From Diospyros lotus (taxonomy: Eukaryota; Streptophyta; Magnoliopsida; Ericales; Ebenaceae): a stretch of DNA of 64,000 nucleotides. The position numbers and the translations under genes are program-made. Positions 11,601 to 22,289 of this stretch are shown piece after piece; positions within the stretch are counted from its first letter, which is position 1, and each line of letters starts with the position of its first letter. The notes under the pieces were generated by a model. That model saw only the letters and a list, made by a program, of their open reading frames with translations, did not search any database and was not told the DNA's origin. Where the stretch lies: NCBI RefSeq assembly GCF_014633365.1, contig NC_068346.1:15087030-15151029 (forward strand), written 5' to 3'.

Positions 11601-13792
11601 ATGTCGGGATAGCCGCATTGGTTTTCGTGCCGAGCCGTTTGATCAGGGAAGTTGCACTAGAATGACTAGTTAGTCCATATGAGATTTGAGTTGGGACTGG
11701 GTAGTGGTTCTTGAATACTTAGAGTGGGAATGTAATCCCAAACGTAAATGTGGTGAGCCGGGTTCCTGTGTTGATGTGACCCTCCTAGGCCGGGAGGTTG
11801 TAACGATTGTTTCTGAAATGTTGGGGAGATGTGTTAACCTTGCCCCTCTTAAGCTAGAACCCCGTCGTGTTAGTGTGTTGATATGTTGGCATGGCCTTTA
11901 GAGAGATTGCACTCTCCCCGTGGTAGGGTTTAGCGTTGTGGGATTCTCTTAGGCTAGGGCTTGCCAGGTTGTGTTGATTTATTTCATGTCTTGCATTCAT
12001 TCATGAAAACGTGTTTTTGAACTCTCACTTAGATGATTCATCATCTAATATGGACTTTGTCTCTGGAATATTTAAACGTTCCAGATAGTTTACAGTATGT
12101 CATTTTCAATTATGTTGTTTATTTTGATGACGTCATGTAAACGTTGGTTCAGCTTTATGTTATGTATAAAATGGTTTTGATTATGTCATTGAGATTTCGA
12201 TCTAACTTTCGCATTTGAGGTGATTTACTTGTCTTAGTTTATTAATGATTTTAAGTTGATATACTGAGAAGGTGTAATGGGATCTTCGGGGAACGATTTT
12301 TGTATTGAGTTTCCGTTGAAAAAAAATATATATCCCCAAAATCTTACGTTACTTAATGCTCTAGGAGAGCGGGCTGTTACAGGCTCTGTACCCCATGCTC
12401 TTAAACACTGACAGCATTGAACTTGCATTCTATAAACTTAACATTTCATAACATTTCCCCATGACTTTTCATGCACTTGATCACATAAACATCAACATAC
12501 CATTCTTGATCTCATATCTTCTCAAACATTGGAAACTATCTCGACATACATACCACTAAACACTATATTTTTTTCATTAAGAATCATATATCCCATAAAA
12601 CCATAGCTCACTCTTCTAAAAACCTAGCACCAATAGGTACGTCATCATTCCCAAAAAAAGCAAAGCGATACAAAGTTCCATGACAGACGAAATCAATGAC
12701 ACCAATGCACTATTTACTTGACTATTTGCATCACCAATAAACTCATTAATAATATATAAGTCATGGAAGGGTTGCTACGTGGATTTTTATTATGAATACA
12801 TGGAACCAAGTTAGGGTAAGGAAGGGAATAAAATATAGAAACTAATGGAGACCCACATAGGAACGTAAGGAAAGAGTTCAGAGATTGCCTTTATTTGGTC
12901 AATTCTTGTCTTTCTTGCGCTCTTGCTACGAAGTAAAACATTCTACAAAAAATAACAAGATTGCAGCTCCAATTAATTAAATCTAATCACATAATCCGCA
13001 TAATCTAACTGTGAAAAATCTATAACTTAGATATGTAATGCTTCTAGTAATTTTACCCACTTACTAGGATACTTTAAACACTGAATAACCCCAAAAACTC
13101 CTTGATTTCTCCTATTTAATTCTCTTTTTCTTCTTTTCTTCAGTTGTCATGCGTTTTCTCCTTTATTTCTCTCATTTCTCCCTTTTTTCCCTCTCTGTTT
13201 GGGCTCTAAAATGGCCAGAATTAGCCTGAAATATGAAGTAGAACAGAAGCTTAGTGAGCAAGGCGGATAGGAGGCCCACAGTGCCCCACGTGGCGCGCCT
13301 AGCAGCTGTCGCGAGTCTCCACTGCCCCATCCAAAACAGCATCATTTTGGACACCCCTATGCTGGAAAAATCCAACAAACTCTCCTCGCGTGCCTAACCT
13401 CACCTAGCACACGCACACGCGAGACCGACCGGGCTAGTTGCCTCCTTACCCAATATGTGTGCATGATTATATTTAAGGGGACACTCGGTCCTTTTACCAG
13501 AATTCCACCAACACTCTCAGACTTCCGAAACTGCCACTCATGCCCCCACACTTCATTTCCTCCTTATTCCACTTACACTCCAAATTTTTAGAAATTCATC
13601 GAAATCAATTTATTTTAATCTTTTCTTATTTTCGTAAATACTCCCAAACAAAATAATTAATTACCTTAATTACCTATTTCCTCAAAAATAATATAAACTA
13701 TTATTTTCCCTTAAATCCTCAAATATTTCATAATGACTTCAAGTATCAGAATTAATAATTATTAATTATCTCCAAAATTCTGGAATGTTACA
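8607..13792 (-). mobile_element. Z1: long LTR inserted in CACTA-1, interrupted by solo LTR X
   Basis: It runs from TGTAATAGC to ATGTTACA and is flanked by TTTCT (8602-8606) and TTTTT (13793-13797), a 5-bp duplication with one mismatch. Joining the flanks restores a palindromic GACGAAATTT..CGTC motif of the host CACTA. Removing X and one duplicated 5-mer leaves about 2.64 kb. A homologous copy, Z2, lies near 53761-54540 and 57356-58296 (shared blocks: AATGAGTCACA at 8950-8970 against 53865-53885, and ATCAAGCCATG..ACATAGGAATA at 9510-9540 against 54330-54350). Orientation is inferred from the minus-strand TGCTGAGT..TGTGACTCA...CCAGGTA block. No coding region is seen. Confidence 0.68.
9837..12381 (+). 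mobile_element. X: solo LTR with perfect 5-bp target duplication
   Basis: Perfect direct repeats GGCTC flank the element (9832-9836 and 12382-12386). It begins TATAATGCCCGA (probably TG mutated to TA) and ends CTGTTACA. It is homologous over most of its length to element Y (50677-53760): shared blocks include GGGAGTACCC.GGA, TTGG(A/G)TCGGGAA and GAACTCTCACTTA.ATGATTCAT near the 3' end. A TATA box (TATAAAAG, 10580-10587) marks the likely LTR promoter. No primer-binding site, polypurine tract or gag/pol follows, so this is the product of LTR-LTR recombination. Several small frames inside (10347-10931, 11686-11901) have no family resemblance and are not called. Confidence 0.82.
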
Positions 13793-14768
13793 TTTTTCGT
13801 CACTAATTTTGGATTTAATTGAAATTTTTATAAATTCTACATTTAACTATGAAAAATTTTTGTTGTCAAATCAGATTTTAAATTTAATTTAAATATTTTA
13901 TGAATTTTACATTAAATTTATATAAATGTTTTGTTAAAGGCTATTTACAGTAATATTACTAAGTTTTTGTATAAACTCCTTAATTATATTTGAAAAAACA
14001 AACATAAAATTTGTGTACGGGCTTCAATTTTAACCTATAATATATGCTTTTGGGTAGCTCGACGAGACAGTCGCAAACAACAACTTTGCTGCTGACTATG
14101 TTTTTTTTTCCATTTAAATTTTCTTTTTATGTTTAAATATAATTTTTTGTTATTTTAGAGTCTTTTATTTTGAGTCAAGCCCATAATATATGCTTGTAGC
14201 ATTTCTTAAAATTAGTATAGTTTTGACCCTTCCTCAATTAAATATTGTTGATAATTTGTTTTGATCTCTAAGTCTACCCTTAAGCTTGGGGTGATGATCC
14301 AAATAACACTCTCGATATGTTTTTGTATATTATAGAAGTTATATTTATATTTGTTTAAATAATTTAAATTTAAATTTCTTAAATAATTTATTTTTTAATT
14401 ATTTAGCAACAAAATATTTCGTCACTAAATAATTTTAATTTTATTTAATTTTTTTAATTATTTAGCTACTAAATATTTCATCGCTAAATAAATCTAATTT
14501 TTTTAATTATTTAGTGATGAAATATTTTTGTCACTAAATAAAAATTTAATTTTATTTAATTTTTTAATTATTTAATGACAGAATATTCCGTCACTAAATT
14601 TAAAAATTTATTAAAAATTATTTTGTGACAAAAATATTCCATTGCTAAATTTAAAAAAGATATAAAATTTGGCTACAAAATATTTCGCCGTAAATCCATA
14701 GCTAAAATTTAGTGACAGAAAGTCTATCGCTAAATTCGTCACTAAATTATGATTTTTTTGTAATAGAC

Positions 14769-15062
14769 CAGTAGGCGATGAGCTAGAGAAGGCTTCGATG
14801 AGAGTATGAGAAAGGGAGATGAAGACAATGGAGATTTGAGATTGATAATTAGTTAAATTTTAATATTTTTTTATTATTTTATGGTTACAATTAAAAGTTT
14901 TAGTAATTAATAACAACGAGAAAATAGTATATTAACGATAACTTATTTAAATTGTCGTTAAAAATTATTTTATAATAAAGAAATTTATATTTAATAATTA
15001 ATAATATTATATTAATCACCAAAATTCTTGCCATCATTAATGTCCCTTTTTTGTTTTTAGTG
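14769..15062. mobile_element. Right terminus of the outermost CACTA-like element
   Basis: The sequence ends ...TTTTTAGTG; read inward on the minus strand this is CACTAAAAACAAAAAAGGG, a CACTA-type terminus, followed by subterminal AACGATAAC / GTCGTTA motifs at 14930-14965. The left terminus is not in the window, so length and target duplication cannot be checked. Confidence 0.5.
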
Positions 15063-16080
15063 TAAATTTAATATAAAGAACAACAAAGCTATCAAAAATT
15101 AGGATACAATTTCTTTGAAAACTTGATAAATTAAATGCTTAGATAAATGTGATCAATTGAGATATAACTAAAAAATAGATCAAATGCTAGCCTCTTATTA
15201 TATATAAAAAATGCAGTGAGGTGGGTATGGGAACCAAAAAAAAAATAGAGGATTGGGTTCCATTGGGCAATGGAACTTCAAAATAGTGTTGTTACAATTA
15301 TACCCACTTTGGGGTAACGTCACATGGATATAATTAAATATCAATAAATTTATTTGGATAGAATATGTCTTGAGTGCTCAGGATTAATGAAAAATGTATG
15401 GAATCCGTCTAACACTTGTAATTGTTTTATCCAAATAGAATTATCTTTTTTGTCATTTCAATTATTGATATTAGGATAATATGTCATTTATCATTTTATT
15501 TAACAACAATACCCTTTTCAGTCGTAATTTTTAAATATTTTATAAGGTTAAAATTATATTTTTATTTTATTAAATATCATTAAAATATTATAAAATAATA
15601 TAAAATACACATTAAATGACTTTCTATCTGAATAGATTCTAGCCATTTAACAAAGTCCACAATAAATCTATTTGGATAGAATATGTTTTGAGTGTTAAGA
15701 ATTAATGGAAAACGTATGGAATCCGTCTAACACTTTGTATGTGTTTTATTATTCTTATTTACTCCTTCAATTTGATTAATATGCATTTATAAATCTAATT
15801 TTCTAAACAAAACAAAAAGATAAAAATGAATACACATAAAAGGTTAACAATATTATTTTTACACGAGAACTCGTAACATATTTAAGTTTTTTACAACACG
15901 TCAATAGCGCATCTATAGAGTGAATAGTGCGCTATTTAGATAGAACACGAGAACAAAGACCCATTTATTTATTTAATACATAAGTGGCAGTCGATGAACA
16001 AACTTCACAGAGCAAAGTCGTTCACAAACTGGACTTGTTTCTAATGGGTCCATCACCAAAGTGGAATAGTTGTAGCTTAA
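15063..16080. other. Intergenic region downstream of SEO copy A, with a duplicated foldback
   Basis: No gene. An ~80-bp phrase (TTTGGATAGAATATGT...GGAATCCGTCTAACACTT) occurs at 15349-15430 and again at 15664-15745. The first copy is closed by an inverted TTATCCAAATAGAATTA (15427-15445), so the segment can fold back and may be a small MITE. AATAAA words on the minus strand at 15964-15973, about 110 bp past the SEO stop codon, could serve as its polyadenylation signal. Confidence 0.45.
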
Positions 16081-19017
16081 TTAGTGATCACCGCAACAAC
16101 GATAAGTAATGAAGGTCTTCATAACACGGTCACAAAGGTCGCATTTCACCTTCTGAGGGGTGCTCCCCGTCGTGGCTGCAACCTCTAGGTGGCAACATTC
16201 ATGGTCACCTTCAGGGGGCTTAAGCCCTATAATCTCCGGAACCAGTGCATTTATGAAACCATCCTCTTTAGCACGATCTTCCCATTCGTTATACTTCTTC
16301 AATATATCTAGAATGGTCTTACCTCGGGCTTTGGCCATTTCGGGGCTTGAACCACGGCAAATCGCAGCCCATCCTTCACCACTTCCATCAAGGCTCAAAA
16401 GTGTGACAATGTCATTCATTGTACTAGAATCTACGATAGATTTACCAGTCTTTGTCTTAGTTAGCCATATGCTTTGCAGGGTAGCCCAGAAACGCTGTTG
16501 GTCTTCGAATCCACATACTGTGATAGTGTTGTCGTCTTTCTGTAACTGATCCAAAATGTTTTGGTGATCTGCCAGCTTCAAGTCCCTTTTTCCGGCATAC
16601 ATCATGACGAAGTCTATTCCGGTATCCTTCTCAACTTTTCGAACTTCGCCTACAAAATTCTTAATCCACTGCACGTCTTTCCCTCCAAACAGGATAATAT
16701 TATTTTTATCCTTAATCTGAAATACCAAAAACCTCCCTTTGTATGATCATAACATTAAAATATAACCATATACTATAAAATTAATATCACAATTAATAAA
16801 TTATACAGTTAGGAAGAGTAGTTAATTAGGGGAGATTAATTATATGATTTAGTCATATACATACCCATTCATTGACTATTGATCCCATTGTTTCTTGCAA
16901 CAGTTGAATCGTCTTCCAGTAATCTACTTGAAAACCCGACCGTTCCAAAAACCAGAAGAGGTTGACGGCAGCAGATATCACAAACTCGCCTTTTGGGTTG
17001 AGAACCACAAATTCTGACTCCTTCTCGAACTTCCACACCTCCTTGGTGTACTTGATGACTGCTTTGTTAAGCTTCCAAGGGTCATTAATGGAGTACCATG
17101 TCATTGAATCTTGCATAATCTTGAACTTCTTTTTAATCTCTTCGTTCCATGAGGTTGATTCGTCCACAATAGGAACCCACACGATCTCATACTTAGTCGA
17201 TTTTTTGACATCCTTCTTAGGGAGAATGGAGATTTTCTCTTCGGAGAGAGGCTTTAGATTTGAAAAGTATAGCAACACATATTTGCCGCTCAACTTGTTC
17301 AATTCTTCCTGTGCCCACAGAACAAGATTAATTCAATAATTTATCACATTCATAGTTATATATATATATATGCAATTAGAAATTAAGAAATTTTATATAT
17401 ATTTATATTATATGAGCCAACCTGTGCCTTGGTAGAACAATTATAGATCGATGTGGATCGGATCTGGTTCCAACAAAGTAGAGCTTTGAGGATCTATATA
17501 TTATCGGTGTGTTCTCGGTTAAACAAGCCGACGAGCGTTTCATAATCATCATTGAGAATTATAAAATCTACAATAGATAAAATTTTACTCTTTTTAAGTT
17601 AGCTTCACCATAAAATTGATATATATCATCTCTTATCTTATGTTATTTTGGGGGGGGGGGGGAATTATAACGAAATTAATATTGTAGGACAACGTTATTC
17701 CATTTTTAATTGTTGGACTAACCAATGTATTCCTTCCAACTTTTCATTTCACTGATGAGTGTGCTGTGTATGACCTTCAGCTGCATCTCGAAATTCAAAA
17801 GCTCTTCAGCCTCCACTGGTGATGGTGTGTACCTGAAATTGTAAAGGCATCGATTAAAATTTTCACGAGACCAAGGATCTATCTGTTATTGCTCAATTAA
17901 GCAAGTAACGTACTCATTTCCCAAGGCCACTGTGTTCATCAATATTGATGCACAAGCCACAGTAGTCTGAATGCTCATGTACACAGCTTTCGCCAAATCG
18001 TTTTCATGAACAGCGAAAATGGAAGCGAACATCTTGTGCTGAACGTACTGAGACTGGAAGGACTTGATCTCAATAATGTATTTGGCAAGATCAAGGATGG
18101 CCTCAACAACCTTGAGTGCCTCAGGCTGGAGTTTCAAAGGGGTCTGTTTCAACAGATATGGGGATAGTTGGAGGAATGCCGTAGATTTGGAAAATAGGTC
18201 GTTGTTCCCATAAAGCTTCGAAATCGAGACATAGGAGCCGTAGTTTGCAGCAAATGCCGCTAAGGTTATAACAGCCTTTGCTTCCCATGAGTAGTTTCCC
18301 AGTGACTGAAAAACTCTAATGGCCACCTCACTCGTGGTTGAGGCCCCTGAATGCTTGCAAGAAAACTAATCGCGAAAATGTTCAGTCCTTTATTTTATTT
18401 TTGGAATTAGCAAAAAAGAAGAATATACTTATAAAAGAATACATTTTAGAGATAAATATCGTATGCTTTAAAAATAATTAAGAGGGGAAATAGCAATTTC
18501 TAAATGTGCCAATACTTTTTGTTTTGTCTTAATTAGTTCCTCAAATAATCCTATCCTTTAAACACTGCAGGCTAAACTAAATGATCCTTCTTTTTGCCTA
18601 AGAACATACATATATAAATGTGGTCATTAAAATCTTACTTATGTATAGCATTTCGTTAATAAATAACATATGTTATACCTCACAAGAAACTGATTTAATT
18701 GCCTCGTAGGGCAAGTGCTGGAGGTTGTAGCGCAGATGACCTTCGGGGCCGGATGCGTTACCCTCCACCGGAATTCCCTGCATTTGCATTACATCATTTG
18801 TCACGTCAAAAATCTAATATAATGATTGCAAGTTTTCGTCGTTATAGAAAAATACAAACATATATATTACTTTGGCATGTTGAATGACATCATTGATGGC
18901 ATGGAGAAGAGGGTTGGGATCGAATTTGTTGACATCCAGGTGCTTATGGGTGGCCAGAATTCGCTTCATCATCAGTGCTTCATCTCCGTTGGCGTCAACT
19001 CCATTTGAAGCAGCCAT
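16081..19017 (-). pseudogene. SIEVE ELEMENT OCCLUSION (SEO) gene, copy A; seven exons, in-frame stop in exon 5
   Basis: SEO proteins form the P-protein filaments of sieve elements. Exons: 19017-18871, 18777-18679, 18365-17914, 17832-17723, 17567-17422, 17308-16865, 16716-16081; all introns GT-AG; total 2034 nt, equal to 677 codons plus stop, the usual SEO size. Family evidence: N-terminal MMKRILATHKH; in exon 3 YSWEAKAVITLAAFAANYGS; the thioredoxin-fold-like middle (KYVLLYFSNL, YEIVWVPIVD); and the C-terminal domain (ILFGGKDVQWI, GEGWAAICRGS) ending in the cysteine-rich tail CDLCDRVMKTFITYRCC. Codon 294 is TAG (17496-17494) where copy B has AAG in the matching DNTKILRALI context. Skipping exon 5 alone would shift frame. 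The rest of the frame and every splice site are intact, so the lesion is recent or is a sequence error; a truncated 293-residue SEO-N product is possible. Copy A also lacks the DGSTKRR segment of exon 5. Confidence 0.88.
17494..17496 (-). other. Premature TAG codon in SEO copy A exon 5
   Basis: With the acceptor at 17568 and phase set by exon 4, the frame reads ACC GAT AAT ATA TAG ATC CTC AAA. The flanking residues (TDNI before, ILKALL after) align to IDNTKILRALI in copy B, so the frame is correct on both sides and the stop replaces a lysine by a single A-to-T change. Confidence 0.85.
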
Positions 19018-19066
19018 TCCTGTTAACTCAAACAAATTGCGAAGACAAATAATAAGAGGAGAGAAG

Positions 19067-19134
19067 AGAAGAGAGCTAGCTAGCTTGCTTGATGAGTTGC
19101 AGGTTTAGCCTCCTGCTGGGGTACCCTTTTTATA
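19067..19134 (-). promoter_or_regulatory. Core promoter and leader of SEO copy A
   Basis: A minus-strand TATA box, TATAAAAA (19134-19127), lies 110 bp upstream of the chosen ATG (19017). The leader carries TCAAGCAAGCTAGCTAGCT (19091-19073), very like the leader of copy B (TCAAGCAACTAGCTAGCTAG) at a similar distance from its TATA box. The start MAASNG was chosen over the upstream in-frame MFELTG codon (19035) because the latter has no family support; either start is compatible with the TATA position. Confidence 0.6.
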
Positions 19135-19335
19135 GACAAAGGAAAGCGCTACGTGGCTTGTGTGGTAGTGGGAACACAAGTAATTTACCCCTTTTTCCTT
19201 TTTTAAATAAAAGGTCGCCTACCTGTTCCCATTAATTGATAAGGGCATGTGATGTAGACAAATCTTACGTTGGCTGCATTGGCATGACAAGCCAAGCTAG
19301 CTAGCTCATTCAACTTAAATTGACTGAGCTAGCCA

Positions 19336-19403
19336 TGTGATATCATAATCGTATATATACAAATGTGATATCATAATCGTATATATACAAATGTGATAAT
19401 CGT
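19336..19403. repeat. 28-bp tandem duplication upstream of SEO copy A
   Basis: TGTGATATCATAATCGTATA plus eight more bases occurs at 19336 and again at 19364, with a partial third start (TGTGATAATCG) at 19392. It lies about 320-390 bp upstream of the start codon, within promoter distance. Confidence 0.8.
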
Positions 19404-21014
19404 CTACGATTATCTGAATCTAAGATAATCCTATATTAATTTCTTTTGTATTCTTCTTATTTCATATAGTTTTTGTGGAATATAATTTTAGTTTTAATTG
19501 AATAATCCCTTAAGATAAATAATCATTGAAATAAGTTAATTTATTGTAGCAAAAGAAAATTATCAATGTCACCTAATTTTAGGACCAGTCAAGATTTTGA
19601 TTCAATGGAGATAAACTTAAATACAAAAAATATAATTTTAAAAATAAAATAATAATAATAATAATAATATTAAAATGTAAAAACTTTTTACAATATATTA
19701 TTTCTTACGACTTTTTATACTAGAAATTACAATTGTTCAAGAAAGTTATATTGATTATTTGAATCTTTAAACTCATCATAATTATGAAAGTTTAGTTCTT
19801 GCCCTAGAAGAAGTCAAACACAATCAATTGATACATTCAAACGAATTCAATATTAACGCAGTATTTGTTCTAACTGTCTGAAAAAAAAAAACTATCTTAA
19901 TATTTTACTCTTCATTCATTAAACCTTCACAATTGTTTGAAATTAATTGTGTGCACTATTGGCATCTTTAATATGAAGTTAAAGTCTATTCTTCTTTTTT
20001 TTTTTAATTACTAAACCATTCTTTCACAAAAAAATTATATTTCCTTGTTTCTCATTATTTATTTTAAAAAGATAACAGTATAAGTAAAATGTGGTATTTT
20101 TTCTTATACTATATTACAATCAATCATCAAATTTATTGAAATAAGTTGGTATGAATCCTCTTGATTTTAAAACAATACAAACCTCTTTACAAATAAACTC
20201 TTCTAATTTAATATCAAAAATTAATATTATAATCCACTATTGTAATTCTTATCCTATGATCCATAGAAAGTTGTGTAACATCAATTTACTCAATACTTGC
20301 TTTATTAACTTGTTCATTTTCTTTAATATAAATTCCCTCCATACTTACTTTCTTTACTTGACATTTTTCTTTAATATTTACTTTCTTTGCATCATCATTG
20401 TAAAAAAAAAAAAAAAAATTATGAGCAAATTATAAAAAATATTGTGATGGTTATTATTGGACCATATATACTTGTTTTCTTCGATACTAACTTTTTTTTA
20501 TTTCTAGTAGTAAAGTATAATATAATTTTTTTTTTATTTCTAGTAATAGATCATTGTAAAAAAAATAAAAAATAAAATCTGGCCCGTGGACCTCACGTGG
20601 CTCCACCCGTGCCTAATTTGCCAAACCAGTCTCGCATCACCAATTTAACAGCTAAAATTAATAGTTGGTGTCCGCATTTAACAATAATTGAAAACAACAA
20701 TAAGTTTGGTTTTGAATTGAAGATTAAAAATAATTTTTATTTAAAAATAGGTAATGCTAGCCAAGATTTTTAAGAAAATAGTAGGCAATAGAGTTAAAGT
20801 GTAGTAAATACACCTTATTTTTAGATAAGATATATTTATTATACTTTATTTTTAATTATAAAATACTCTTATTTGTTAATTATAAATACCATATTTCATC
20901 AACTAATAAAAAATATATTCTATAAATAAAAAAAGTACTTTTTTTACAAATAATATGCATTTACTATATCTTAATCATTTAACACTATTTCTTCCCAGTA
21001 TATTTACAATCTAC
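19404..21014. other. AT-rich intergenic DNA, no gene seen
   Basis: Low-complexity AT-rich sequence with ATA/AAT microsatellite (19645-19670) and long A and T runs (20400-20420, 20525-20540). Frames at 20151-20575 are composed of low-complexity N/I/F/K residues and are not credible genes. Confidence 0.6.
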
Positions 21015-21345
21015 CAAATAAGTTTCGGTCTCTCGAAAAGTGAGTTTTCACACATTTCTTCTTCTCTCGAAATCTTTTTCAATCCAATGAAGTTCTATCT
21101 ATAAGAAAGGGAGTTTTCATCGATGTCTCCATCTTTTGAAGTCTATTTTGATCTCCCGTAGAAATTTCGATCTCCCAAAGAGTGGGATTTCGCAAAAGTA
21201 CTCTTCATCTTTCGAAGTCTTTTCGAATCTCCGAAAGAAGTTTCGGTCTCCAAGAAAATCGGATTTTGCAAACATTTTCTTATCACGGAGTTTGCTCCGA
21301 TCTCCCTAGGGAAATTTCAATCTCTTGAAGTTTGTTGGAAATCAT
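21015..21345. repeat. Degenerate ~72-bp tandem repeat, about five units
   Basis: Units start with a variant of AGTTTCGGTCTC at about 21021, 21091, 21162, 21239 and 21312 and continue with GTGAGTTTTCAC-like and CATCTTTCGAAGTCTTTTTC-like phrases. Spacing is 70-77 bp, so the array is old. No frame is kept across units. Confidence 0.65.
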
Positions 21346-21619
21346 ACAATGACTTAATAAATTTGCATACATTTTCTTTAATTAATGTTTCTTGGAAGGA
21401 TAAATCCTTTAAGTTATTTTGTATAAACTTTTTCATCTAAATTTCTATATTTAAGAAATTTATTTTTACGCTCATTTGGTGTACAAATGAATTGTAAAGT
21501 GATGTCAATGTTAACAATACTAATGAATGTTAGTCTCGCAACCAAAGCATAAATATCAAAATATATAGTTTACGCTTCTTTTCTTTCTTTTTTTTGTCTA
21601 AATCCCTTAACGACCAATC

Positions 21620-21855
21620 TAGGTTTGAACGAGGACAACAGGCAAGTGAATCAAGCACTTTGCTTCCAATGTGGTTTAAGCTAGCCCTTTAGTCCTCTAC
21701 AAGATTAGAATGTGGACAAATATTTTTTAGGGTTAATTGGATAAGGTAGGACCAAAGGAGAATTACGTACTTTACCCTCAACACACAAAAATCATACTAT
21801 GATTCCCCCGTGATGCACAAGTGTTTGTCTGTCTATGTCGAGTAAATGTCACTCC
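21620..21855 (-). promoter_or_regulatory. Orphan SEO-type promoter relic (paralogous to the SEO copy B promoter)
   Basis: This ~235-bp stretch matches 42950-43168, the region directly upstream of the copy B TATA box: shared runs include AATCAA(G)CACTTTGCTTCC, CAAGATTAGAATGTGGACAA and AAATGTCAC, in the same order, spacing and orientation. At the position of the copy B TATA box (TTTATA on the plus strand) the relic reads TCTAGG, and no SEO exon follows at lower coordinates. It therefore looks like the surviving promoter of a deleted third SEO gene, or a promoter fragment copied with part of the cluster. Confidence 0.7.
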
Positions 21856-22139
21856 TTTGAAAATAAGCACTTTGATATTTTGAAAATTTAATAGCCCTTT
21901 TGATCACTTATCAAAATGAAAAGAAAAGAAAACCCCACATGAATCTTCTAAAACATTTTTAAATTACAAAAATTCATTTTACCAGCAGCATTACTTAGCT
22001 TTCATTTCATATTCCTTTCTGTGTATTTTACTTCTTCTTGTGCTTCACCTCCCACAATATACTAAAACTAAAAAACTTGCATGACAAGAATATATTGCGA
22101 CAGTAAAAATAAAACTAAAACTAAACGTGCATACATACA

Positions 22140-22289
22140 TATATATATATATGGGAATGGCAATGAATTGCCCATTTACGTGACTATTTACATACCATTT
22201 AGGTTGTTTATATTCTCTCTTAAGTGTTTTGTATCTTGATTTAGGTTTTGAATTTTTCTTTAAAATTAATATGATTAAATTTTTCTCTA
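22140..22289. other. MITE-like fragment abutting the duplicated segment
   Basis: GGGAATGGCAATGAATTGCCC followed by ACTATTTACATACC resembles the left end of the putative MITE at 42035 in intron 2 of SEO copy B. It is cut off where homology between the two duplicated units begins (about 22290). Confidence 0.35.

Larger units (their letters stand above)
233..14765. mobile_element. CACTA-1: CACTA/En-Spm-like non-autonomous element, host of a nested cluster
   Basis: The left terminus reads CATTACAAGAAATTC and the right terminus, read inward on the minus strand, TATTACAAAAAAATC; both run into arrays of TTTAGTGAC / TTTAGCGAC motifs (241-480 and 14400-14760), the typical subterminal repeats of plant CACTA elements. 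The three bases outside each end are GAC (230-232 and 14766-14768), the 3-bp target duplication expected of the superfamily. Own sequence remains only at 233-624, 8280-8606 and 13793-14765; the rest is younger LTR insertions. No transposase is visible, so it must have moved with proteins supplied elsewhere. The first base of the TIR (C or T) differs between ends, which weakens the boundary call slightly. Confidence 0.72.

Noticed and set aside
16160..16746. Plus-strand open frames over the SEO copy A last exon
   Set aside because: They are antisense shadows of exon 7 and have no family resemblance.
17650..17662. 13-G run in SEO copy A intron 4
   Set aside because: A homopolymer in an intron; probably only a sequencing-length uncertainty.
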